Below, one piece after another: positions 1-10,122 of a stretch of 64,000 bases of DNA. The position numbers and the translations under genes were made by a program. The notes beneath the pieces were generated by a model. It searched no databases, was not told the origin of the DNA, and was given only the letters and a program-made list of their open reading frames with translations. How positions within the stretch are numbered: position 1 is the stretch's first letter; each line of letters begins with the position of its first letter. The DNA comes from Dioscorea cayenensis subsp. rotundata (taxonomy: Eukaryota > Streptophyta > Magnoliopsida > Dioscoreales > Dioscoreaceae): NCBI RefSeq assembly GCF_009730915.1, contig NC_052475.1, forward strand, positions 27,589,016 through 27,653,015. The letters are read 5' to 3'.

Positions 1-177
1 CACAAGGCTGATCTGAATTTTATCTGATTTCTCCTTCGTATTTTCTGAAATAAACACAATATGTTCCTTTTGATCTTTAACAGGACCACAATAAAGAGGA
101 AGAGTAATATCATATTAATAAAAAACATCTTTTATCTTACTAAAACAGACAAAACAAAAAAGAATAAAAAATCTCAC
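1..177 (-). other. First intron of the LysM receptor gene (partial)
   Basis: AT-rich sequence directly after the exon 1 donor on the minus strand. It contains no further exon before the window edge. Confidence 0.7.
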
Positions 178-811
178 CTTTCTTTGGAACGAATACAATA
201 TCCCCAGCGGTGAAATTGACACCAGGATTGTAGTCTCTCAGAAGCTGCAAATCCACCGAAGAAGAGAAGTTGAATGCAGCCGCCACAGAGCTCAAATTCT
301 CCCCATCCTCCAACGGGTACGTCTCAAAATAGCCATAATCCAAAGAAATGGAAGCATCCCCGCAGGAACAATTCACAGTAACATTGATCAACGAGTTTTC
401 AGGGATATTCGTCGCGGGGTAGGAGGGATTGGTCGCAGCCAGCCAACTGGCGGTGGTAAGGTTGTTGAAACGGTCCTGGGCGATGATACTGTAGGTTTCT
501 CTGCGCGCAACTGTGTAAGGAATGGGGTCGGCGGAGTAGGCACCACCAGCGAGGCACTTGCATTGGATAGGAACGGAGATGCGATTGCCTGGTAAGAGGA
601 TATCCTTGTTGAGGTTTCCGTTTACGGATAGGATTGCAGCTTCGGTAACCTCAAAGAGCTTCACGACGTATGTGAGATTGCCGGTGTCGTTGGAGATGAT
701 GTATGAAGCCAGAGCATCGCAGTCAAGCTGGCATGAGGATTCCGATGGGAGCGGTGCGAAGGCGAGGGCAACGAGAAGGACCAGAAACCCTAACCCTAAC
801 CCTGATCTCAT
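178..811 (-). CDS. CERK1: LysM receptor-like kinase, CERK1 type, ectodomain exon (partial gene)
   Basis: Exon 1 codes for 211 residues and ends at a GT donor (GGTGAG read on the minus strand). The rest of the gene lies beyond the left edge. Residues 1-26 look like a signal peptide. The Cys pattern C27-x3-C31, C84-x-C86, C148-x-C150 separates three LysM modules at about 45-80, 100-146 and 163-208. The stretches NNLTTASWL, NVTVNCSCG and DYNPGVNF are hallmarks of the CERK1/LYK1 family, plasma-membrane receptors for chitin oligomers that signal through a cytoplasmic kinase. In this family exon 1 normally holds the whole ectodomain, as here. The helix and kinase are not visible, so an LYM/CEBiP-type protein without a kinase is the alternative. 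The start at 811 was chosen because the signal peptide begins there. The open frame continues to 1210 but that part lacks protein-like character. Confidence 0.85.
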
Positions 812-1211
812 CTTCAACAAAGCGAAAAAGCTAAGATTTTTTTGGTGATCTGAGAGGTAGAAAAATGGCGGAAGAGTCCCTCTGGTCCTCGCGGGAGAGG
901 AAATATTTGCCTCGAGATCAGCGCAAGGTACGAATCTTAATGCAACGTCAGGCTGGTAAATCAATAGTGAATTAGATGCTATTGTAGTATGGTTGTAACA
1001 ACCGTTGGATTGCCTTAAGATCTGGGGATGATGTTTATCTTGAGGCAGATTTTGCGTTGGATTTGGGAGTGGCATAGATGTTTGAAGTTTGTTAGCCATG
1101 CGGGTGGTGGGACTCGTTGGAGTTGTAATATTTGACTTGGTTTCGTCCAATGCAAGGGAGTTGTAATATTTGACTTGGTTAGTCAGGTACGTATTTTGAT
1201 TTGAATTCAAA

Positions 1212-1554
1212 TCAGTGTTTCTTTTAACTTAATTAGCAATAATTTCATCATTTATATTAGTAGATATTTTCTGAGAATTTTGAGAGTTTTACAATAAAAA
1301 AAGTTTAATTGTATAATATTTAAGAGGTGAAAAGTATAGTAAAAATGAGAGTTAAGAAAAGTCGAGCTAAACTTTAAACTGAACTCTTTGCTTAACTAAA
1401 TAATTTCTTTTAATTTAATTAAAGAAAAAAAAAATCCTAATTCTTCCAAACATTTCAAAACCTGGTCTTTTTAACCCCCAATTTAGACTCTGATACTAGA
1501 GAACCTCTAAAATATTTTATAATTTTGAAAAAAATCACAATGCTTTCATATTTT
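1212..1554. other. AT-rich upstream region of the LysM gene, no gene seen
   Basis: A/T tracts and many stop codons in all frames. It presumably contains the promoter of the minus-strand receptor gene. I see no clear TATA box or RNA gene. Confidence 0.5.
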
Positions 1555-2058
1555 TTTAAATAATTAATTATAAAGCCCAGCTTATAAACATATAATTAAT
1601 AAATTATATTGAAATATATCAATTTTTTTACTAAACAAGATTTATCAAAAAAATATGAGATGAAATTTTATTTTTGGGTTTAAATTTTAATTTATATTAA
1701 AATAGATACCCATCTTTAATTTTATTTCACTGATTGGGTACTCGATAATTCTAACAAAATTTTAATAATGTGGAGGCGGAAAATATGTCAGCAAAAAAAA
1801 CCTTGGCCAACTCACCCTCATCTTTCCACGTCAGGCCTTCCCTCAATCGTGGGATTTCCACCACAGATTCCGCCACTGCAGGTGTCTTCTTCGTCACCGC
1901 CAGCCCTTCCACCATCCTCCTCTCCAACTTCTCCACATCCCAGACGCCTGACGCCCTCAACTTGGTCTACATTATCCATGAGTTCTCCCTCAACGTCTCC
2001 TCTAGCAGGCTCAACCTTACCTTCCCCCCTCCCCCTCCGTCCGCAACTCATGCTTGTA
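1555..2058 (+). pseudogene. Fragment of a malectin-domain (FERONIA/CrRLK1L-type) receptor gene, copy A
   Basis: From about 1770 the frame reads ASPSTILLSNFSTSQTPDAL, then IHEFSLNVSSSRLNLTF. This matches the malectin-like domain of CrRLK1L receptor kinases, where the family shows LL.NFSAS..A.ALN and EF.LNV....LNLTF. Only about 90 residues survive, with no start, signal peptide or kinase. The AT-rich 215 bases before it also match copy B, at 8590-9265 on the opposite strand, so noncoding flank was duplicated with the coding piece. The fragment stops near 2058, where fructokinase-like sequence starts. Family assignment is by motif memory. Confidence 0.65.
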
Positions 2059-2136
2059 GACATACTGAAGATGAGCATACAAGAGCAGCGTTTGTGTTTG
2101 TGACGCTGCACAACGATGGTGAACCTGAGTTCATGT

Positions 2137-2528
2137 TGTTGAAGATGATTGAAGTGTTATGCTGCTTGATGAAGCCAAGAGATGAGAAGATGTGTCACGG
2201 TTGGAGTATGGTCTGTGGCTTTTGTGATTGTATCATCTTTAATGTATTAGTATTGAAGTAAGGGTATGTTGTCTGTGTGTTTGTAAAAGAATGTATTATG
2301 TTATGTCCAATGAGTGAATGGCATGTGAATGTTGAGTGGAGTCAAGTCAGCAGTTAAAGAGTTTGTTAGGTTTAATATGTTGTTATTGGTGAATGAGATT
2401 TACCATGTCAGTAGGGGAGTCATGTATGCATGCAAGGGGAATGATGAGGCTAAGCATTGAGTTGCTCTGTTTTTCTCAAGTTTTTTTTTTTCCTTCTTCT
2501 TTTCTTCTTCCATTTCTTCAGACCAATA
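2137..2528 (+). repeat. Left LTR of the Copia element
   Basis: Begins TGTTGAAGAT and is followed two bases later by the tRNA-Met primer binding site. It matches the right LTR along its length. Confidence 0.92.
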
Positions 2529-5500
2529 GTGGTATCAGAGACTTTTGACCACCTGATCTCTCCTTGAAGTTTATCTAGTGATTGTTCTAATCTCTTTCTC
2601 TCCTTTGCTCATCCACTCAAGAGAATGGCTTCAAGCAGTAGCCAACCAACAATTTTACAACCCTCAGTTCCTATCTTTGATGGAGAAGCTTATGAACACT
2701 GGAGTGTTATGATGAAAACACTTTTCAGGCCTCATAATTTGTGGGAAATAGTTGACAAAGGTTTTGATGAAGATAAAGATGAAGACAAGAAAGCAAAGCT
2801 CACAGAAGACAAGAAAATAAAGGTCATGGAAGACAAGAAGAAAGATGCAATTAAGTGCATTATATCTTATTCAGCAAGCTCTTCATCGGCCTTTGTTCTC
2901 GTGTATTGAAGCGGCAAATACTGCAAAAGAAGCATGGGGAATCCTTAAAACTTGATTCCAAGGAAGTCCCAGGATCATGGCTGTAAAAATACAGGCTCTA
3001 AGACAATCTTTTGAGAATTTACATAGAAAAGAAAATGAGGGAGTGCAAGCATACATAGGCAGAGTAAATGACATTGTAAACCAAATGAGGGGATTTGGAG
3101 ATAAAATACCATACCCCTTAGTAGTTGGGAAGGTCTTGAGAAGCTTGGGACCAAGATATAATTTTCTGGTTGATGCTATAGGAGAAGCCAAAGATCTTAC
3201 ACAACTAACCATGGATGAGTTAGCTGGCTCACTTCAAGCACATGAAGCCTTGATGTTCAGTCAAGATGACAAGTCAAGTGAAAAAGCTTTTGCAGTGAAA
3301 CCTGAAGCTACAAAGCTTAAGAAAGATGGAAAATTTCCAGTTCGTGAAGATTCTCAAGCAACCAGAGGCAGAGGGAGAGGAGCTTGGAGAGGAAGAGGCT
3401 TTAATCGAGGTAGAGGAAGGAGTTCAGGTCCAAGACAAAGGTCATGGAGAGACAAAATCATCAAAGAGTCATATTCAATGCTTTAATTGCAAAAAATATG
3501 GTCATTATAAATCAGAGTGTTGGTTTAAAGATAAATCTGCATGTGTGGCAGAAGAACAAGGGATAACCAATCTCTTAATGGCTCAGCATAAAATTAATGA
3601 TGAAGAGAATGATGTCTTGTTGATAGACAGTGGCTGCTCCAATCATATGACTGGTCAAAGAAGTTTGTTTAAAGAGCTAGATGAAAATCAGAAACAATCA
3701 GTAATGTTGGGAGACATTAAAGAGATCAAAGTTGAAGGAAAAGGAGTTGTGGCCCTTAAGACTTTGCAAGGAGAGGTAAAATTATTGCATGATGTGCAGT
3801 TTGTACCTAATCTTGCTCATAACCTTTTAAGTGTAGGCCAACTGTTAGGCAATGGTTATTCAGTCAATTTTGATGATACTGCATGCTTGATCTTTGATAA
3901 GAAGACATGGAAGAAAGTTGTCTCAGTCTCTAAGACAATGAACAATATGTTTCCATTAAACATATCTGATGTGAAGAACTACAGTCTTACTGTCAAAAGT
4001 GAGAAGAATACAATGTTATGGCATGAGAGGTTTGGTCATCTCAATGTTAGAAGTTTGAGTGTGCTGAGAAATAAGAACATGGTGCATGGGTTGTCAAAAA
4101 TACATCAAATGGAAGTCTGCAAGGGTTGTGCACTTGGGAAGCAAGCTATGAAGCCATTCCCGACTGAAGGTACTTGGAGAGCTACTAAACATCTTGAGTT
4201 GGTGCACACTAATTTAGTAGGCCCTATGCTAACTGAATCCTTTGGAGGCAACAAGTATTTCATACTTTTTACTGATGATTTCAGTCGCATGAATTAGGTG
4301 TTTTTTATCCAACTTAAATCACAAGTTTTTGAATGTTTCAAAAAGTTCATGACACAGGCAGAGACTCAGTCTAGATGCATTTTGAAGGTTCTTCGATCTC
4401 ATAGAGGGGGAGAATACATGTCAAGAGAATTCACTGAATTTTGTGAAGCAAATGGAATTAGAAGGCAATTGAGTGCCCATATACAACCCAACAGAATGGG
4501 GTGGCAGAAAGGAAGAATCGATCTGTTATTGAAACAACAAGAAGCATGTTGACAAGTAAAGGATTGCCTAATATCTTCTGGGCTGAAGCTGTATCAACAG
4601 CTGTGTATCTCCTTAATTTATCTCCCAGCAAAGCATTGAAGAACATGACACCATTTCAGGCATGGAGGGGCTTTAAACCTTCAGTAAAACACCTAAGGGT
4701 GTTTGGATCAGTTGCATACACTCTTATTCATGATCAAGGATTAGATAAGTTTGATACTAAATCTGAAAACTGTATATTAGTTGGATACAACAGTGAATAC
4801 AAAGCATATAAACTTTATAATCCAGTCACCAAGAAAATAATTATCAGTAGAAATGTCATTTTTGATGAAAGAGCTAGCTGGGATTGGATAGAGAACAAGG
4901 CAGTTTACACTCCAGTTTCATTGAGTGATGTGCAAGAGATGATAGGTGAAGGTAAGTCAGCAAACTCAATTCCAGAATCAGAAAATTCTCCTCCAAATAC
5001 ACCAGTGAGAGTTATTACTGTGGAAGAACTAGAAAGGGGCAATCTTGACTCTACACTAATACAAGAAGAGCATTTATCAAGTGAAACACCTGTGAATAAG
5101 GTGAGATCCTTAAAAAAGTATTTATGAAGCATGCTCTTTTGCTTTACATGTTGCAGAACCTTCAAGCTATGATGAAGCTGTAAAAAATGAAGTATGGCAA
5201 CAAGCAATGAATGAAGAACTTAATGCTATAGAGAAAAACAACACATGGGAATTAGGCACATTGGCGGAAGGAAAAAAAATCAGTGGGGCTAAAGTGGATA
5301 TACAAAACAAAATTTAATCCAGATGGGAGTATCATGAAGCACAAGGCCCGTCTTGTAGCCAAGGGTTATTCTCAACTGCCGGGAGTCGACTATGAGGAAA
5401 CTTTCTCACTTGTTGCTCGTTTGGAAATAGTTAGATTGTTTATTGCTTTGGCAGCTCATTACAAGTGGGAGCTTCTTCAATTGGATGTGAAATTGGCGTT

Positions 5501-6697
5501 TCTGAATGAAACACTGAAGGAGGAAGTCTTTGTTGAGCAACCTGAAGGATTTATATCTCAAGGAAATGAAGAAAAAGTATACAGACTTCACAAAGCCTTG
5601 TATGGCTTGAAACAAGCTCCACGAGCCTGGTATGATCACATTGATTCTTATTTTACATAACATGGCTTTTAAAGGAATGAGAGTGAGCATACTGTGTATA
5701 TGAAAAGGAAGGGTGAACTTGACATACTGTTAGTGTGTTTGTATGTTGATGACATACTCTACATGGGATCCTCTCAAGAACTCATTACTGAATTTAGAGA
5801 AGGGATGAAGAATACTTTTGATATGACAGACCTTGGGAGGTTACAATATTTCTTGGGTCTGGAGGTTAAACAGGTAAAGAATGGCTTGTTTATATCTTAG
5901 CAGAAATATGCAGAGAATTTGATTAGAAAATTCAACATGCAAGGTTGTAAGACAGTTTCAACACCAACCAATACAAATGAGAAGATGTACTCATATGATG
6001 GTTCAGGTGAGGCAGATGCTAAAAGGTATAGAAGTATGGTTGGAGGACTCTTGTATTTATGCCACACACGTCCTGATATTCAATATGCAGTTGGACTAAT
6101 CTCTAGATTTATGTCCAAGCCTTCAAAACACCATCTTGGTGCAGCTAAAAGGATACTGAGATATCTTGCAGGAACAGTGAATTATGGCATCATGTACAAA
6201 GCCTCAAATGATCCTAAGTTAATAGGATTCACTGACAGTGATTGGGCCGGATCAATGGATGACCGGAGAAGCACAACAGGTAATGTTTTCATGGTGGGAG
6301 ACAATGCCATTTCTTGGTGCTCTAAGAAACAAAATGTGACAGCTTTATCCTCAACTGAAGCTGAATACATAGCTGCAACTTCAGCTGCTTGTTAAGCTGT
6401 ATGGCTAAGAAGATTATTAAAGGATTTTGGAATGAATCAAAAAGAAGCTACTGTCATTATGTGTGACAATAAATCCACTATTTCAATTGGAAAGAATCCT
6501 GTCAATCATGGTCGTACAAAGCACATTGACACAAGGCTTCATTTCATTAGAGAGCTGGTTGAGAATGGCTCAATTGAATTACAATATTGCAGTTCAGCTG
6601 AGCAAATAGCTGATATATTTACCAAAGCACTGTCAACAAATTCATTTACTTATATGAGAACAAAGCTAGGTGTTTGCAATCTTCAATCAGGGGAGTG

Positions 6698-7092
6698 TGT
6701 TGAAGATGATTGAAGTGTTATGCTGCTTGATGAAGCCAGGAGGTGAGAAGATGTGTCACAGTTGGAGTATGGTCTGTGGCTTTTGTGAATGTATCATCTT
6801 TAATGTATTAGTATTGAAGTAAGGGTATGTTGTCTGTATGTTTGTAAAAGAATGGATTATGATATGTCCAATGAGTGAATGGCATGTGAATGTTAAGTGG
6901 AGTCAAGTCAGCAGTTAAAGAGTTTGTTTGGTTCAATATGTTGTAATTGGTGAATGAGATTCACCATGTCAGTAGTGGAGTCATGTATGTATGCAAGGGG
7001 AATGATGAGGTTGAGCATTGAGTTGCTCTGTTTTTCTCAAGTTTTTTTTTTTCCTTCTTCTTATTTTCTTCTTTCATTTCTTCAGACCAACA
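6698..7092 (+). repeat. Right LTR of the Copia element
   Basis: Begins TGTTGAAGAT after a purine-rich GGGGAG tract and ends ACCAACA, followed by the CATGT duplication. Confidence 0.92.
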
Positions 7093-7156
7093 CATGTTCT
7101 ATAGAAACCCAAGCGCTGACATGCTGCTGACTGAGGCTGAGTTTGCATACTCATCA

Positions 7157-7372
7157 ATATATATTTATATTAATGTTGTTGATTAAAAAAGATGTGAGTG
7201 ATGATGAGGCTAATCAATACATAGATCACTTGTTTGATATATTTATATTAATGGTGTTTGTTTTAAAAATTCATGTGAGTGATGATGAGGCTAATCAATA
7301 CATAGATCACTTATTTGATATATTTATATTAATGGTATTTGTTTTAAAAATTCAGGTGAGTGATGGTGAGGT
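7157..7372 (+). repeat. 81-bp tandem repeat at the fructokinase intron-exon border
   Basis: Unit starts lie at 7194, 7275 and 7356, exactly 81 bp apart, each beginning GTGAGTGATG. Because 81 is a multiple of three, the reading frame passes through all copies and gives the repeated peptide VSDDEANQYIDHLFDIF. The last copy runs into the fructokinase-like exon. Confidence 0.85.
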
Positions 7373-7749
7373 TATTTTATCAACACAAGGAGATCCTTAC
7401 AATGAGGATGTGGGTTTCTTTCACTCTGATAAGAAAGTCTCTTAAGCTTCTTCTCGGTACTGATGGAGAGAATGGTTGCAAATACTTAATTATGGTTCTC
7501 TATTTTTTAATTAATTACCATTTTATCTCATATATGTATATATATTAATTAATATATAATATAGAAGCTAATTATTCAAATAAATTGATTTGTTTTGGAT
7601 TATTTCATAATTTCAAAGGCAATGTTGGAGAGTATTTGGTGAAGCTAGTGGATACAACCAGAGCTAGTGATGCGTTTGTTGGAGCTTTCTTGTTCTTTGT
7701 TTGTTGGAGCTCTCTTTCAAGTATTTTTATTAATGTAGGGGAGACATGA

Positions 7750-8070
7750 GACTTAAAGATTCACTTAAGACCTTTTTCCGAAGCATTAACACACCCTTAG
7801 ATGTTCCAATAACCTATTAAGGTTAGTCTCCAAAAACACATGTAAAGCTAGGGTAATAATAAAGAAAGAAGAAAAAACATACACAAACCTCGACACAGTA
7901 ATTATGTGAAGTTCGACACTCTTGCCTATATCTCCATGGGGGTCGGGAATTGGAATTCACTATAAAAGAATATCTTGATGGTTTGAACAACTCTCAAGCT
8001 CGTCTCAAGAAAAAAATTATAAGAAAATCCTAACCTACAATTCTCATCACCAACACAATGAGAGATGATC
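7750..8070. other. Unassigned noncoding stretch
   Basis: No gene seen. It includes a segment with the look of a dispersed repeat (around 7890-7960, CGACACAGTAATTATGTGAA), but I cannot name the family. Confidence 0.3.
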
Positions 8071-8078
8071 TCTATAAC

Positions 8079-8355
8079 TAGAGGTGGGCATGGGTCGTTC
8101 GGCAACCCGGCTCGGCTTGTGCCTGGCCCGGTACCGGCTCATCATGGAGACGGGCCGGTTACGGGTTGGGCTTGCCCCAACTCGCGTGCACGCAGGGTCA
8201 ACCACGGGCCAAACTCGGCTTAGAACTAGGTTGCAACCCGACCCGGCCCGGCGGGTTCTACACCCAGTCGGCCCGGGTCTAGGTCAGTGGGTCGGTGAAC
8301 TGCAACCCGGCGGGTCGGGCCCGCCGGCCGATTAACCGGCCCGTGCCCACTTTTA
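8079..8355. mobile_element. hAT-type MITE, 277 bp, GC-rich
   Basis: Inverted ends TAGAGGTGGGCATGGGTC and, reading inward from the other side, TAAAAGTGGGCACGGGCC. They are flanked by a perfect 8-bp duplication TCTATAAC (8071-8078 and 8356-8363), the hAT signature. The interior is rich in CGGCCCGG-like blocks and has no transposase. Its ends match those of the larger element at 24625-26288, so both probably belong to one family. Confidence 0.88.
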
Positions 8356-8589
8356 TCTATAACATAAGTCAGCATGTGACTAACATACACATGCCCACAG
8401 GGCCCAACACCAAAAATGGCCTCTATATGGGCCCATAGATAATGAGAATGAATTTTTTTTCTTACCATTGTCACTCATAGTTATTTTTTACCATTGTTTT
8501 TTTTTTCACAATTAATGTATATATATATATAATAATAATTTCACATCCGTTACTCCACTGCCGCTATCGGCCAGGTCCGCTACTCCACT

Positions 8590-9265
8590 ACCGGTGCTGC
8601 CACCTCCATCCACAATGTCGGTGACGAGAGATGTAAGGGGAGTCATCATCCCAGGAGTAGTAGAGCCTCAAGTTAGCAATGGGAGAGATGACGCGGTACA
8701 TGGTTTGAAGAGCCCAGCTTGGTTTGGTGGGGTAGGTGATTGGAGTACTGGCAATGACGAGGAAAGGTTTGTCGGTGAAAAGGTTGGGGAGGAGACAATC
8801 TTGATGCCTTAGATGAAGGTGTAGAAGTTGCAGACATAGGGGAAGGGGTTAAAGTTGATGGTCAGGTTTCTAGGATGCGGAGAAGTTGAAGAAGAGAATG
8901 TTGGAAGGGGTGATAGGGAAAAGACACCTATAGCTGCTAAAACGGTAGAGGAAATCCCATGACACGAGGGAAGGGCTAATGTGGAAAGGTGAGGGTGAGT
9001 TGCCCAGGGTTGCTGACATAGAAATCCCATGTGGCGAGCACCATCGGGTTTCTCTGTTGTTTTGCTGACTCATATTTTTTTGACTGCCACATCATTAAAA
9101 TTTGGCTGGAATTATCCAGGGTACTCAATTGGTGAAATAAAATTAAAGATGGATATCCATTTTGATACAAATTAAGTGATCCCAAAATGATATTTTTCAC
9201 CCTACCAAACAATTTACCCGCACAATTTACCCGTTAGCTTAGGTTATATAAATAATTTTAATAAT
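8590..9265 (-). pseudogene. Fragment of a malectin-domain receptor gene, copy B (inverted)
   Basis: Read on the minus strand, the sequence resembles copy A from the AT-rich leader (near 9230) through the part reading PSNILFFNFSAS. It then extends further into the malectin domain than copy A does: ALQTMYRVISPIANLRLYYS followed by WDDDSPYIS. The family motif is LETMYRLNVGG..ISP..D..L.RSWDDD.PYI. Frame changes and gaps show that it is dead. The leader abuts the ribosomal protein S27 promoter. Confidence 0.65.
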
Positions 9266-9389
9266 TATTTTAATTAAATCTATTAAGGAATCCCAGTATC
9301 TTACCGCCGGAATCCTGGATCCTTCTAAACCCGACGGCTGAGATCTCCATCAAATAACATCCAACGGTCATAATTGCTGAACATTTTGA

Positions 9390-9397
9390 TATAAAAG
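9390..9397 (+). promoter_or_regulatory. TATA box of the RPS27 gene
   Basis: TATAAAAG lies 112 bases before the start codon at 9509, with a pyrimidine-rich leader (GGGTTTTCGCACACTCTC) after it. Confidence 0.7.
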
Positions 9398-9469
9398 GCC
9401 CTCCGTTCAGGGTTTTCGCACACTCTCGCGGCCGTTTATTATCTTCGTTGCCGGGTTTATCTCGCTTTC

Positions 9470-9477
9470 TAGGGTTT
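9470..9477 (+). promoter_or_regulatory. Telo-box in the RPS27 leader
   Basis: TAGGGTTT is the reverse complement of AAACCCTA. Plant ribosomal protein genes commonly carry this element close to the transcription start, where it supports expression in dividing cells. Confidence 0.6.
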
Positions 9478-9508
9478 TCTTCAATTGCTCTCCAAATCTA
9501 TCTCAAAG

Positions 9509-10122
<614 letters not shown>

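Larger units (their letters stand above)
2137..7092 (+). mobile_element. Ty1/Copia LTR retrotransposon, near full length, broken fossil
   Basis: Direct LTRs of 392 and 395 bp bound the element, flanked by the 5-bp duplication CATGT (2132-2136 and 7093-7097). A primer binding site TGGTATCAGAGA at 2530 matches the 3' end of initiator tRNA-Met. Internal parts follow Copia order: gag from 2625, a CCHC zinc knuckle near 3480-3525, protease DSG near 3632, integrase about 4010-4700, reverse transcriptase about 5230-5900 (with YVDD), and RNase H about 6200-6640. The element keeps its full layout but its coding region is broken, with roughly half a dozen breaks. By-eye comparison of the LTRs gives about 17-18 substitutions in 390 sites (about 4.5%). 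That is around 1.5-2 million years at 1.3e-8 per site per year, an assumed rate. It sits inside the fructokinase fragment. Confidence 0.93.
2050..7740 (+). pseudogene. Decayed fructokinase (pfkB family) fragment, interrupted by a Copia element
   Basis: Three islands lie in order. Before 2137 the frame reads FVFVTLHNDGEPEFM, continued after the Copia element (from 7098) by FYRNPSADMLLTEAEF. At 7356-7500 there are pieces VSDGEV, GDPYNEDV and LKLLLGTDGENGCKY, in two frames. At 7617-7735 lies KGNVGEYLVKLVDTT followed by RASDAFVGAF. All match plant fructokinase in order. The family's catalytic GAGD motif (DTTGAGDAF) reads DTTRASDAF here. Intron borders remain (an attcag acceptor at 7355), so this is a copy of genomic DNA, not of mRNA. 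N-terminal and middle parts are missing. It is not functional. Confidence 0.7.

Noticed and set aside
812-1210. Upstream extension of the LysM open frame by 133 residues
   Set aside because: The extension is low-complexity and polar, and would bury the signal peptide inside the protein.
1768-2111. Pro/Ser-rich and Gly/Arg-rich open frames in other frames and on the opposite strand
   Set aside because: Shadows of the malectin fragment; only the frame starting at 1770 shows family motifs.
8084-8474. Overlapping open frames on both strands
   Set aside because: They come from the GC-rich hAT MITE and have no protein similarity I can recognise.
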